Shown here one piece after another: positions 1 to 8,518 of a DNA stretch of 46,309 nucleotides. The stretch spans positions 1-46,309 of the forward strand of contig JBBSOK010000004.1 in NCBI GenBank assembly GCA_038259825.1. Direction: 5' to 3'. Positions within the stretch are counted from its first letter, which is position 1. Each line of letters begins with the position of its first letter. Under the pieces are notes generated by a model. The model was given only the letters and a program-made list of their open reading frames with translations, was not told the DNA's origin and made no database searches. The translations under genes and the position numbers were made by a program. This DNA comes from JBBSOK01 sp038259825 (lineage in GTDB: Bacteria > Bacteroidota > Bacteroidia > Flavobacteriales > Flavobacteriaceae).

Positions 1-75
1 TATAGCAATCTTAAAAAATTCTATCAAATGGTGGTAGATAAAGAAAATGAAAAGGTAGTTTTGGTGAAAGGATAA
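1..75 (+). CDS. C-terminal fragment of an unidentified protein (5' end outside window)
   Basis: The first 24 codons of the window are open in frame 1 and stop at a TAA at 73-75. The tail is rich in Lys, Val and Glu (ends in KVVLVKG). The end of DUF3857/transglutaminase-type secreted proteins of Flavobacteriaceae can look like this, but 24 residues are too few to assign a family. The next gene starts only 22 nt downstream without a visible promoter, so this gene may head the same transcript. Confidence 0.5.
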   Translation, partial: YSNLKKFYQMVVDKENEKVVLVKG

Positions 76-97
76 ATTTCACATATATTTTTTTATT

Positions 98-424
98 ATG
101 AATTTAGAAAACGCCCAAAAAGAAGTAGATATCTGGATAAAAAAACATGGTGTTCGATATTTTAATGAGCTTACCAATATGGCACAACTTACAGAAGAAG
201 TTGGCGAAGTAGCGCGGATTATAGCACGCAGATATGGAGAGCAGAGCGAAAAAGAAAGTGATAAAAATAAAGACTTGGGTGAGGAGTTAGCAGACGTTGT
301 TTTTGTTGTGCTTTGTTTGGCAAACCAAACAGGCGTAAATTTGCAGGAAGCATTTAATAAAAAATTGCAATTAAAAACAAATCGTGACCACGACAGACAT
401 CACAACAACGAGAAGCTAAAATAA
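98..424 (+). CDS. MazG-like nucleotide pyrophosphohydrolase
   Basis: A 108-residue all-alpha NTP pyrophosphohydrolase of the MazG/dUTPase superfamily. Such enzymes hydrolyse (d)NTPs to (d)NMP and pyrophosphate in the cytoplasm with Mg2+. The metal-binding signature EExxE...ExxD is present: E33-E34-V-G-E37 on one helix and E63-L-A-D66 on the next, separated by a charged linker at residues 47-60. The length fits a single-domain MazG protein rather than the two-domain E. coli type. Substrate cannot be told from sequence. It is the first recognisable gene of a packed operon: its stop overlaps the start of the next gene by 1 nt, and that gene overlaps aroA by 4 nt, implying translational coupling. 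Confidence 0.88.
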   Translation: MNLENAQKEVDIWIKKHGVRYFNELTNMAQLTEEVGEVARIIARRYGEQSEKESDKNKDLGEELADVVFVVLCLANQTGVNLQEAFNKKLQLKTNRDHDRHHNNEKLK

Positions 425-666
425 TGTTTAAAAAAATATTAAATTATCCAGGTTTTTGGAAATCCGTTGCTGTTTTGAGCATCGGTTATCTTATAATTCT
501 AATTTTGTTACAATGGGGTTTTACAGGCTTTTCTACAGAATTTTTTAGTCGGTTTACGCCAATAACAATAGTAGCATTTGTGGCAGGTGGTTTTATAGTT
601 GGTTTTATGGTGACGTATGGAAAATTTTGGGGTAAGTTGAAGCAAGAAGAATTTAAAAATAAATGA
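424..666 (+). CDS. Small two-helix membrane protein, function unknown
   Basis: An 80-residue protein with two clear hydrophobic segments, about residues 13-33 and 45-65, separated by a short polar turn, and basic residues at both ends (MFKK; KFWGKLKQEEFKNK). This predicts a helical hairpin in the inner membrane. I recognise no family. Its start overlaps the upstream MazG-like stop by 1 nt and its TGA overlaps the aroA ATG by 4 nt, so it is translated from the same mRNA and is very likely real. No signal peptide is cleaved by an obvious site. A role cannot be assigned; context with aroA may simply reflect operon packing. Confidence 0.75.
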   Translation: MFKKILNYPGFWKSVAVLSIGYLIILILLQWGFTGFSTEFFSRFTPITIVAFVAGGFIVGFMVTYGKFWGKLKQEEFKNK

Positions 667-1892
667 CGGCAAATCTTTCCCGAAACCAGCAATCTACTTC
701 TAAGGCTCACATAAAAGTTACAGGTTCAAAAAGTGAATCGAACAGACTGTTAATCTTGCAGGCGTTGCATCCAACTATTTCAATTGAAAATATTTCTAAT
801 AGTGATGACACAAAGACATTGCAAAATGCCCTTAAAATTGAAAATGGCAATGTAGATATTCATCACGCCGGTACGGCAATGCGATTTTTAACTGCTTATT
901 ACGCATCCTTGGAAGGAGCTCAAGTCGTTTTAACGGGCAGCGAAAGAATGCAGGAGCGCCCAATTAAAATATTGGTAGATGCTCTTTTGCAATTAGGAGC
1001 TCAAATTGAATATGTAAATAAACAAGGATTTCCACCTTTAAAAATTACAGGTAAAAACTTCACAAAAAGTAAGGTTGAAATTGAAGCAAATGTAAGTAGC
1101 CAATACATTTCAGCACTTATGCTAATCGGTTCAAAATTACCAAATGGCTTGGAAATTCAATTAAAAGGTAAAATAACATCTTTACCCTATATTAAAATGA
1201 CACTTCAATTGCTTCAAAAAGTTGGTGTAGATGCAGGTTTTTCAGAAAATATAATTTCAATTCTTTTTAAATTAAAAACTGAAGAAACAAAAATTGCAGT
1301 TGAATCGGATTGGAGTTCTGCATCCTACTTTTACAGTATAGTTGCTTTAAATAAAAATCTTTCCGTAACTCTTTCAAATTATTTTGAAGAAAGCTTACAG
1401 GGCGATGCTGCTTTGGTTGAAATCTATAAAGAATTGGGAGTTGGAACAAATTTCAATGCAACCGAAAATTCGATAACACTTTCAAATACATCAAAAAAAC
1501 TTCCAAATAAAATTGAGTTTGATTTAAACAATACGCCGGATATTGCGCAAACAATTGCAGTGACGTGTTTCGGTTTAAAAATGGAATGTCACCTAACAGG
1601 TTTGCACACCCTAAAAATTAAGGAAACCGATAGATTGCAGGCCCTCAAAACCGAATTGGAAAAATTGGGTGCAAATATTTCAATTACGGATAATTCACTT
1701 TCATTGGAAACAACCAGTGCAATAAAAAGCAATATCACAATAGATACATACCAAGACCATAGGATGGCAATGGCGTTTGCGCCTTTAGCTCTATTGGTGC
1801 CAATATCAATTAATAATTACAATGTGGTCTCAAAATCATATCCAGATTTTTGGGAAGATTTGGAAAAGATTGGGATTAATTTCAAAATTTAA
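663..1892 (+). CDS. aroA: 3-phosphoshikimate 1-carboxyvinyltransferase (EPSP synthase)
   Basis: This cytoplasmic enzyme transfers the enolpyruvyl group of PEP to shikimate-3-phosphate, the sixth step of the shikimate pathway. The 409 residues are slightly short of the usual 420-440. Visible motifs are TGSKSESNR (residues 20-28, substrate-binding Lys/Ser), AGTAMRF (69-75, the PEP-loop GTAxR with the usual preceding Asn replaced by His), QERPI (97-101), a TPDIAQ segment near 295, KETDRLQALK (KETDRI-type loop) and DHRMAMAF near the C-terminus. The AUG overlaps the upstream stop by 4 nt, and no other in-frame start gives a better N-terminus. The residues before about position 15 are unusually polar, a common variation in Bacteroidota homologues. 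Confidence 0.96.
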   Translation: MTANLSRNQQSTSKAHIKVTGSKSESNRLLILQALHPTISIENISNSDDTKTLQNALKIENGNVDIHHAGTAMRFLTAYYASLEGAQVVLTGSERMQERPIKILVDALLQLGAQIEYVNKQGFPPLKITGKNFTKSKVEIEANVSSQYISALMLIGSKLPNGLEIQLKGKITSLPYIKMTLQLLQKVGVDAGFSENIISILFKLKTEETKIAVESDWSSASYFYSIVALNKNLSVTLSNYFEESLQGDAALVEIYKELGVGTNFNATENSITLSNTSKKLPNKIEFDLNNTPDIAQTIAVTCFGLKMECHLTGLHTLKIKETDRLQALKTELEKLGANISITDNSLSLETTSAIKSNITIDTYQDHRMAMAFAPLALLVPISINNYNVVSKSYPDFWEDLEKIGINFKI

Positions 1893-1989
1893 ATTCATTA
1901 TCTTTTTTGCAATAATTAAATAAATGCAGAATTTTAACCTTTGTAACCGCTCTAGAATAGGACTATCATTTAAATAAATGCCGTTTTAC

Positions 1990-2021
1990 TTGACAACGCC
2001 TATCGCGAAAGTGTATCTTTG
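1990..2021 (+). promoter_or_regulatory. Bacteroidota-type promoter of queA
   Basis: TTGAC at 1990-1994 and TATCTTTG at 2014-2021 fit the Bacteroidota housekeeping consensus (TTG, about 20 nt, TAnnTTTG). Transcription would start near 2025-2028, about 20 nt upstream of the chosen queA ATG. Confidence 0.8.
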
Positions 2022-2051
2022 CAACCTCAAAAAAAACGCACAATTATGGGA

Positions 2052-3101
2052 ATGAAACTCTCCAGCTTCAATTTTAACTTGCCAGAAGAACTTTTGGCAG
2101 AATATCCGGCAGAAAACCGTGACGAATCTCGTTTAATGGTTTTAAACCGTAAGGATAAAACTATTGAGCATAAAATGTTTAAGGATTTAATAGATTATTT
2201 TGAAGAGGATGATGTATTAATTACTAATAATACTAAAGTTTTCCCAGCCCGTCTTTTTGGAAATAAGGAAAAAACCGGCGCGCGGATTGAAGTATTTTTG
2301 TTGCGTGAATTAAATCCAGAAACCCGTCTTTGGGATGTTTTGGTGGATCCAGCGCGTAAAATAAGAATAGGAAATAAATTATATTTTGGTGACGATGAAA
2401 CATTGGTTGCCGAAGTTATAGATAACACAACCTCTAGAGGTAGAACGCTTCGCTTTCTCTTTGATGGTTCATATGAGGAATTTAGAAATAAATTAACCGA
2501 ATTAGGCGAAACACCACTTCCAAAATATATAAAAAGAGACGTTGAACCTGAAGATGCTGAACGTTATCAAACAATTTTCGCTAAAAATGAAGGTGCCGTT
2601 GCCGCTCCAACTGCAGGTTTGCATTTTTCAAAACACTTAATGAAACGTCTTGAAATAAAAGGTGTTAATGTGGCAGAAGTAACTCTTCACGTAGGTTTGG
2701 GAACATTTAGTTCTGTTGAGGTGGAAGATCTTAGCAAGCACAAAATGGATTCTGAAGAAATGGAAGTGAATGAAGAGGCTGTTCAAATAATTAATGAAGG
2801 AATAAAAAGGAAAAAACGTGTTTGTGCCGTTGGTACAACAGCAATGAGAGCTGTAGAAAGTACGGTTTCTTCAAACCATACATTGAATGCTTACAAAGGA
2901 TGGACTAATAAATTTATTTTTCCACCTTATGATTTTAGTATTGCAAATGCAATGGTAACAAACTTTCATACACCAAAATCTACTTTAATGATGATGGTTT
3001 CAGCCTTTGCAGGTCACGATTTTATGAAAGAAGCGTACGCAGAAGCTATTAAAGAAAAATACAGATTTTATACATACGGAGATGCAATGTTGATTATCTA
3101 A
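2052..3101 (+). CDS. queA: tRNA preQ1(34) S-adenosylmethionine ribosyltransferase-isomerase QueA
   Basis: QueA transfers and isomerises the ribosyl moiety of SAM onto preQ1 at tRNA position 34, giving epoxyqueuosine. From this ATG the protein has 349 residues, the normal family length. It begins MKLSSFNFNLPEELLAEYP, the usual QueA start with the LIAxxP-like segment, and carries the family motif AAPTAGLHF in the middle, plus GTTAMRAVES and a C-terminal RFYTYGDAMLI. An ATG six bases upstream (2046) is equally possible. A TTG at 2019 would lengthen the frame but lies inside the promoter -7 element, so it cannot be transcribed from that promoter. Monocistronic by layout, with promoter upstream and terminator downstream. 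Confidence 0.96.
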   Translation: MKLSSFNFNLPEELLAEYPAENRDESRLMVLNRKDKTIEHKMFKDLIDYFEEDDVLITNNTKVFPARLFGNKEKTGARIEVFLLRELNPETRLWDVLVDPARKIRIGNKLYFGDDETLVAEVIDNTTSRGRTLRFLFDGSYEEFRNKLTELGETPLPKYIKRDVEPEDAERYQTIFAKNEGAVAAPTAGLHFSKHLMKRLEIKGVNVAEVTLHVGLGTFSSVEVEDLSKHKMDSEEMEVNEEAVQIINEGIKRKKRVCAVGTTAMRAVESTVSSNHTLNAYKGWTNKFIFPPYDFSIANAMVTNFHTPKSTLMMMVSAFAGHDFMKEAYAEAIKEKYRFYTYGDAMLII

Positions 3102-3125
3102 AAACATTCTTTTATTACAAATTAA

Positions 3126-3156
3126 AAAAACCGTCAAGTAATTGGCGGTTTTTTTG
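3126..3156 (+). terminator. Rho-independent terminator after queA
   Basis: AAAAACCGTC and GGCGGTTTTT pair with one G-T wobble around an 8-nt loop, followed by a run of T, 24 nt after the queA stop. Confidence 0.85.
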
Positions 3157-3343
3157 TTTCAATACTTTTCAAAAGATTGTTTATTTTCTAATTAACCACG
3201 AATAATAAGTAGCTTTCAAATGATTGTAGAATATCCTTGATTCAAAAATCGAGCAAATTTAGTGTTAAACAAACATTTATAACCCTTTCATTCTCAGATA
3301 ATAAATAAATGCGTATTTTAGTACGATTGTTTATGTCCTTAAA

Positions 3344-5005
3344 ATGCAACTGATTAGAAACACTATTACCTTCTTATTTATAATAACACTTTTTTCTACT
3401 GTATTTGCACAGCAGAACAGGGTAGAATTGCCTATTGGTATTCAATATAATTTAAGACCTACACCAATAGAATTATCACCTTTAGACCTTTCGGAAGTTG
3501 CTGCCCAAGATAGTATAAATGATTTGGACAAATCTATGCCTTGGCGGTACGGTATTACAAGAGATATTATTATAGACCTAACCACGCAAGGGGAATGGAC
3601 TACTTTGCCCTCAGGTGATAGAGTTTGTCAAGTTGCTATACATTCGCCAGATGCACTAAACCTAAGCATCAACTTTAACGATTTTTATATTCCTAAAGGG
3701 GCACGGATGCAGCTTTATAATGATTCACAATCCGAATATTCCAAAGTATATACATCTGAAGAAAATAGAAACAGCAATCAATTAGGTTCTTGGTTTGTAA
3801 GTGGTGAAATTATTTACATTGAATATTACCAGCCTTCTTCGGTTCAAGATTCCGTTCAGCTTATTGTTGGAAGTGTTATACACGGCTATAGAATGGGCGA
3901 AGTAAATAGATTGGTTTCAGGTAATCGGGGTTTAAATGATTCTGGAGAATGTAATTATGATGTTAACTGTTCTATTGGCGGTGACTTTGATGGAAAAAAA
4001 GATTTGGTAAAAAAAGCTGTTGCGCTTCTTAATTTGGGTAATGGATATTTATGTTCGGCAGTTTTGGTAAATAATGCCAAAGCCGATAAAACACCTTATC
4101 TATTAACGGCCAACCATTGTTTAGATAGTGGAGATCCAGAGTTTTGGTCCGTAAGGTTTAATTGGATGAGCCCTAATCCAATTTGCGCTACTGGAGAAGA
4201 AAGTCAAGATTTACAAAATAATTTTACAATGAGTGGTGCGCAAGTAAGAGCCAAAAATGCATTAAGCGATTTTGCTTTGGTTGAATTGTATACAGCTGTT
4301 CCACAGTCTTGGGATGTCGCATTTGCTGGTTGGGACAATTCTGATACTCCACCAAGTTATGGGGTAGGGATACATCACCCAAATGGCGATATTATGAAAA
4401 TTTGTAGGGATGATAGCGGAGCAACAAAAAGAAACGCTAACGGCACGGAAGTTTGGCTTATTGGTGGCACATCTGTAGGAACAGGCAATGGTTGGGAGTT
4501 AGGTACTACAGAAAGTGGATCTTCAGGTTCACCTTTATTTAATGAAAGTGGTAAAATTATAGGCCAATTATATGCAGGAGCTTCTTCTTGTAATGGTTTC
4601 GAAAATAATAATGATTATGATATATATGGACGTTTTGGTGTCTCTTGGAATACCGCTAACTCACCAGATAGGCGTTTGAAAGATTGGTTAGATCCAGATA
4701 ATTTGGGAGTTTCGTCTATAGAAACACTTCAAAACTTATTGAATACACCAACCTTTGAATTAACTGGAAAATTAGAAATCTTCCCAAATCCGGCAAAAAC
4801 AGAAATAACTATAATTAATAGTCGATATCCAAATCTCCGATATGAACTTTTCAACCTAGTTGGCCAAAAATTAGAGGCTGGTAGTATGAATACAACAATG
4901 AATACCCTTAATGTTTCTTCACTCTCCAATGGCGTTTATTTGCTACACTTAATGGATGATGAAAGTAACGCGGATCTCACCAAAAAGATAGTTGTTTCGA
5001 GATAA
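3344..5005 (+). CDS. Secreted trypsin-fold (lysyl-endopeptidase-like) serine protease with T9SS sorting domain
   Basis: A 553-residue secreted endopeptidase. Residues 1-22 are a signal peptide (cleavage near VFA-QQ). Residues 23 to about 205 form a propeptide-like beta-rich region. A chymotrypsin-fold domain at about 222-450 shows all three catalytic residues: H258 in LTANHCL, D309 in LSDFALVEL, and S394 in GSSGSPLF. This arrangement and the Cys-rich context resemble Achromobacter lysyl endopeptidase, though Lys specificity is inferred from resemblance only. Residues about 476-553 are a type-A T9SS C-terminal domain (LEIFPNPAKTEI start, NGVYLLHL, KKIVVSR end), predicting export across the outer membrane and cell-surface anchoring or release. 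Monocistronic, with a terminator downstream. I saw no consensus promoter in the 240 nt upstream. Confidence 0.93.
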   Translation: MQLIRNTITFLFIITLFSTVFAQQNRVELPIGIQYNLRPTPIELSPLDLSEVAAQDSINDLDKSMPWRYGITRDIIIDLTTQGEWTTLPSGDRVCQVAIHSPDALNLSINFNDFYIPKGARMQLYNDSQSEYSKVYTSEENRNSNQLGSWFVSGEIIYIEYYQPSSVQDSVQLIVGSVIHGYRMGEVNRLVSGNRGLNDSGECNYDVNCSIGGDFDGKKDLVKKAVALLNLGNGYLCSAVLVNNAKADKTPYLLTANHCLDSGDPEFWSVRFNWMSPNPICATGEESQDLQNNFTMSGAQVRAKNALSDFALVELYTAVPQSWDVAFAGWDNSDTPPSYGVGIHHPNGDIMKICRDDSGATKRNANGTEVWLIGGTSVGTGNGWELGTTESGSSGSPLFNESGKIIGQLYAGASSCNGFENNNDYDIYGRFGVSWNTANSPDRRLKDWLDPDNLGVSSIETLQNLLNTPTFELTGKLEIFPNPAKTEITIINSRYPNLRYELFNLVGQKLEAGSMNTTMNTLNVSSLSNGVYLLHLMDDESNADLTKKIVVSR

Positions 5006-5114
5006 GATTTAAATATTGCTCTACACAGAGGGTATTTGTTTTCTGCCATCAAATATTGTTTCCTTTTAACTTCAAATATTATTAAAAATATTGTAGTTTT
5101 TTTCGAAGTTTTGA

Positions 5115-5140
5115 CCAATACAGAATCGTATTGGTTTTTT
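5115..5140 (+). terminator. Rho-independent terminator after the serine protease gene
   Basis: A 7-bp perfect stem CCAATAC/GTATTGG with a 6-nt loop is followed by six T. It lies 110 nt after the protease stop. The rest of 5006-5346 holds no gene that I can support; it is AT-rich and includes a second terminator at 5291-5330. Confidence 0.75.
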
Positions 5141-5290
5141 AGATTACATTAATCTGCTGTTAGGAGTAGAGTTTTTAGTTACTTCGATATCTTTCTAGGT
5201 TAAAAGTTATAATGATTTTCGTTTTTACCCTTTCTATTATCGAAATTTTCTATGAAATAATAATGGCAAGATAAACGAGAAATTTTGAAA

Positions 5291-5330
5291 AATAAGAAGA
5301 CCCAAAACGAAAGTTCTGGGTCTTCTTATT
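5291..5330 (-). terminator. Strong terminator of the P-domain protein gene (possibly bidirectional)
   Basis: A perfect 14-bp inverted repeat (5291-5304 and 5317-5330, AATAAGAAGACCCA and its complement) with a 12-nt loop, 16 nt beyond the stop of the minus-strand gene. The A/T-rich arms give U-rich tails on either strand, so it may also stop read-through from the protease gene. Confidence 0.85.
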
Positions 5331-5346
5331 TATTATGTAATCTAAT

Positions 5347-8265
5347 TTATTTCACAATTAATCTTTTCGACTTTTTAACCGATTGATTGCCCAATGTTAC
5401 AATATATACTCCAGAGGCCGCATAACTCATATTTAAATCATACTCATAGCCGTTTCCGTTATTATCTAATCTATAATTTAACAGTTGTTGACCCAACATA
5501 TTTGTGACTGTAAGAGTTAATCTTTCAGTAATTTGTTGTGTTGGCAATTGTATTTTAAATTGATCATCGCCTTCAGTAAGTATAATAAGGTCTGTGTCTT
5601 CAGCAAAATTTTCTCCAACTCCTAATGGAATATCCCCACATAATTGTAATGTCCAATTAAATAATGTACCACTATCACCACCAGCATTATCTGTAATAAC
5701 TAAGCTCCAATCTCCTATTGATTGCTCATTATTGAAATTTGATAATGGTTCTTCTGGAATAAAAGTTCCTGTAAATGGAGGTGTGCCACCTGAAATATCA
5801 TTAGTACCTTGGTCATCAAAAATAGTGTTAGTGTAATTGTCGCCAGAACCACCATTACGGTCACTTAGTAAAACTTCTGTTCCAATTGGACTAACCAATT
5901 TAAGATCTAAATCTCCATCAAAAGTATGATTTAAATTTACAGTTACATTTACATCATTTACTATAAAGTCATCAGTAAAGTTTATTGTTGATGTTGTAAC
6001 AGTGCCAGCATTAGGCCCTATTGGAAAACTTGTAGAATTTGTATTAGATTGACAAGAAACATTAACAACATCTTTTGAGGCTGAATCGTTACTCGGATCT
6101 TGGTCGCCAGTTAGTAGTGTCCTGGCTACAATTGTATGTGTAGTTACAGCTGAAAAATCACCTTGTGTTGCAAACGAATAGTTTATTGTGCCGCCACCTG
6201 TAACTGTTGCAGTAACTGTTTCTACAACCGCAGCTCCACCATCTAATACATACGAAACATCAAAATTAGATTGATCTGCGGTTCCAAAATTTTCAATTTC
6301 TATGGAAATAGTTTCATTGCCCAAACCTTCACCGTTTGATGGAGATGTTATTTGAGATACCCCAATATCATTAGAAAATACATTCGTAACATTTCTGGTA
6401 ATACCATCATTGCTATTATCTTCATCGCCTGTCAAATTTGTTGATGATGAAATACTATATGTCTGACCTTGAATCCCTAAATTTGCTGTTGCAGTGAATG
6501 TGTAAGAAGCTGATGTAGCCGAAGCTAGGGTGCCAGCAAATGTCTCAGTCACTATACCACCACCATCTATTTGAAAGCGCACAGGAAAATTGGACGCATC
6601 ATTTTGCCCAAAATTAAAAACTGTAACAGTTACTGGATTTGTCGCTGTTAAGGCTCCAGTTACTGGAGATTCAATGCTTACAACACCAACATCATTGTTA
6701 AAGTTTGGAGCAATTTTAAAGGCCCCAACTACGTCTTTACGACCACTATTCATATATTCATTTATAAACCAAAATGTTTTATCATCGCTAGGATCAACGT
6801 CTATTTTTCCATAATCTCCATATCTTGTTCCCGGGATGTTTGCGTTTCCTGCCGCTATTAATTCTTCAGAAATAGTCATTGTGTTTAAAGGATCACTAGC
6901 AAAACGGCCAGTGTAGTAAGAGCTAACTCTTTTTGTATTTGGGTTTGGAGTGGTAGGTCCAGCCATTGCAGTGTAACCCATACCTATGTTTCCTTGCACA
7001 TCCATTGCCATACTACCCATCCAGGCGTGTTTGCCTTCGGGAGATGTATAGGTTCCTTCTTGATAAATAGACCAAGGTAGTCCATCGGCATCTTGTCTAA
7101 ATTCATACCAGCGGACACCTGCTAATTTTCCATTTCCTGCATCTGTATCTACTACAAAATTGAAAACTGCTGAGTTATGGTCGCCAAATTTTCTAAATTG
7201 GGCTTGGTTCATTATAGTTGCTTGTAGCGCATCTATTAGCGCGCCACCACCTGGTTGTGGTAAATTTGCGAAACTGCCTCCATCAAAAACTGAAATAAAT
7301 GGCGTAGTAACAAATTCCTGCGGAGCAGACATAATAGAGTTTGCAGGAGTTGCATAGTCTACGTTTAGCAACCACATTTTTATATGATCTTGTGAAATGC
7401 CGGCATAAGCGTCATCTTGTAAAAACACAAAAGGTACATTTCCAGTAGCTGGTAAATTGTTATTTGTAACATTGAAGGCTTGCGGACTAAAAAAACCATC
7501 ACGTACTAAACCTGGCAATGGGAAACCTTGAATTGAAGCAGTTGGATCTCCTGCTAATAATTTTGAGCGTTCTAAAGCCCAAACTCTATTATTGCCTCCA
7601 GTATTTTCGGTTATGTAATAACCATCGCTCCAAACAGAAAGTTTTTGATAATCATTTATTTGAGAGATATTATAAACAAACCATCCATCATTTACAGGAT
7701 CTGGCCCGTCTGAAACTGCTATCTGCGCACCATTTCCTAAAAATGAAAGTATAAATCTGTCTGCTGCATTATCATAACTAACCGTCAAATCACAACATCC
7801 TCCGCTAGGAAAAATTGTTGGATTTGGTGATAATTGAGGGGTAAGCGCATTTCCATCTTTATCATAAATTATAAAACCTGTATTGAAAACAACAACAAGA
7901 TGGTTTGGGCCAACTCCAATTGAAGGATCTGTTGGTTGAGAGTTAGATGACGCTGCATCGAAAACCAAAGTAGGAGCTCTTCCAGGTATTTTTCCTGCAA
8001 GTGCATTTTGGTTTCTTGAATAATAATCGTCTTGTGATTGTTTGTCCTTTCCAATTAATACCTTAACTGTAGATGATCTTCCATCTTTAGCTTCTTTTAA
8101 AGTATTGTCAGCTAATTTTAAATTGCTTTGTGATGCAATTGAAGGTACGTGAACCATAGATGTCACGGTGCCAACGTAATTTGCTTTCGCACCGTTTTTG
8201 TCTTGGGCATTTGCCGAGAAGATAAAGGCAAATATTAAAATTGATAATGTAATTTTAGATTGCAT
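5347..8265 (-). CDS. Secreted multidomain protein: N-terminal beta-rich region, two CARDB-like repeats, P domain, T9SS sorting domain
   Basis: A 972-residue surface or extracellular protein. Residues 1-20 are a signal peptide (SANA-Q). Residues about 95-520 form one large beta-rich region I cannot name; it contains DPSIGVGPNHLVV and repeated aromatic-rich strands. Two CARDB-like Ig repeats follow (about 523-629 and 631-737, each starting NDVGV/NDIGV and containing VxNFG). A subtilisin/proprotein-convertase P domain is at about 743-877 (HTFDGDLDLKLVSPIGT, GDWSLVITDNAGGDSGTLFNW). Residues 890-972 are a type-A T9SS C-terminal domain (NMLGQQL, SGVYIVTL, KKSKRLIVK). P domains normally stabilise S8 or other proteases, but no protease motif is visible here. 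Probable roles are adhesion or binding. The gene is monocistronic with a strong terminator; no consensus promoter was found in 8266-8518. Confidence 0.9.
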   Translation of the reverse strand: MQSKITLSILIFAFIFSANAQDKNGAKANYVGTVTSMVHVPSIASQSNLKLADNTLKEAKDGRSSTVKVLIGKDKQSQDDYYSRNQNALAGKIPGRAPTLVFDAASSNSQPTDPSIGVGPNHLVVVFNTGFIIYDKDGNALTPQLSPNPTIFPSGGCCDLTVSYDNAADRFILSFLGNGAQIAVSDGPDPVNDGWFVYNISQINDYQKLSVWSDGYYITENTGGNNRVWALERSKLLAGDPTASIQGFPLPGLVRDGFFSPQAFNVTNNNLPATGNVPFVFLQDDAYAGISQDHIKMWLLNVDYATPANSIMSAPQEFVTTPFISVFDGGSFANLPQPGGGALIDALQATIMNQAQFRKFGDHNSAVFNFVVDTDAGNGKLAGVRWYEFRQDADGLPWSIYQEGTYTSPEGKHAWMGSMAMDVQGNIGMGYTAMAGPTTPNPNTKRVSSYYTGRFASDPLNTMTISEELIAAGNANIPGTRYGDYGKIDVDPSDDKTFWFINEYMNSGRKDVVGAFKIAPNFNNDVGVVSIESPVTGALTATNPVTVTVFNFGQNDASNFPVRFQIDGGGIVTETFAGTLASATSASYTFTATANLGIQGQTYSISSSTNLTGDEDNSNDGITRNVTNVFSNDIGVSQITSPSNGEGLGNETISIEIENFGTADQSNFDVSYVLDGGAAVVETVTATVTGGGTINYSFATQGDFSAVTTHTIVARTLLTGDQDPSNDSASKDVVNVSCQSNTNSTSFPIGPNAGTVTTSTINFTDDFIVNDVNVTVNLNHTFDGDLDLKLVSPIGTEVLLSDRNGGSGDNYTNTIFDDQGTNDISGGTPPFTGTFIPEEPLSNFNNEQSIGDWSLVITDNAGGDSGTLFNWTLQLCGDIPLGVGENFAEDTDLIILTEGDDQFKIQLPTQQITERLTLTVTNMLGQQLLNYRLDNNGNGYEYDLNMSYAASGVYIVTLGNQSVKKSKRLIVK

Positions 8266-8518
8266 AGAGTTTTGGGTTAGGGTTTATAATAAGTTCAAAT
8301 AACTATTTCTAAAAATGTTGTTGAAGATAATAAATTCTTAATAAATTAATAAAATATTAGTGTTAATAATTTTTACAATCTACTAATAATTAGCCAAGTG
8401 TATTATTTTAGGGAATAAAAATAATTTAAATACAATTTCCGAACCCCTAAATAATTTTCAAGAAAAAGCTACCTAAAAAAAATAAGTCAAGATATACAAC
8501 GATAAACTTAAAATTTTT

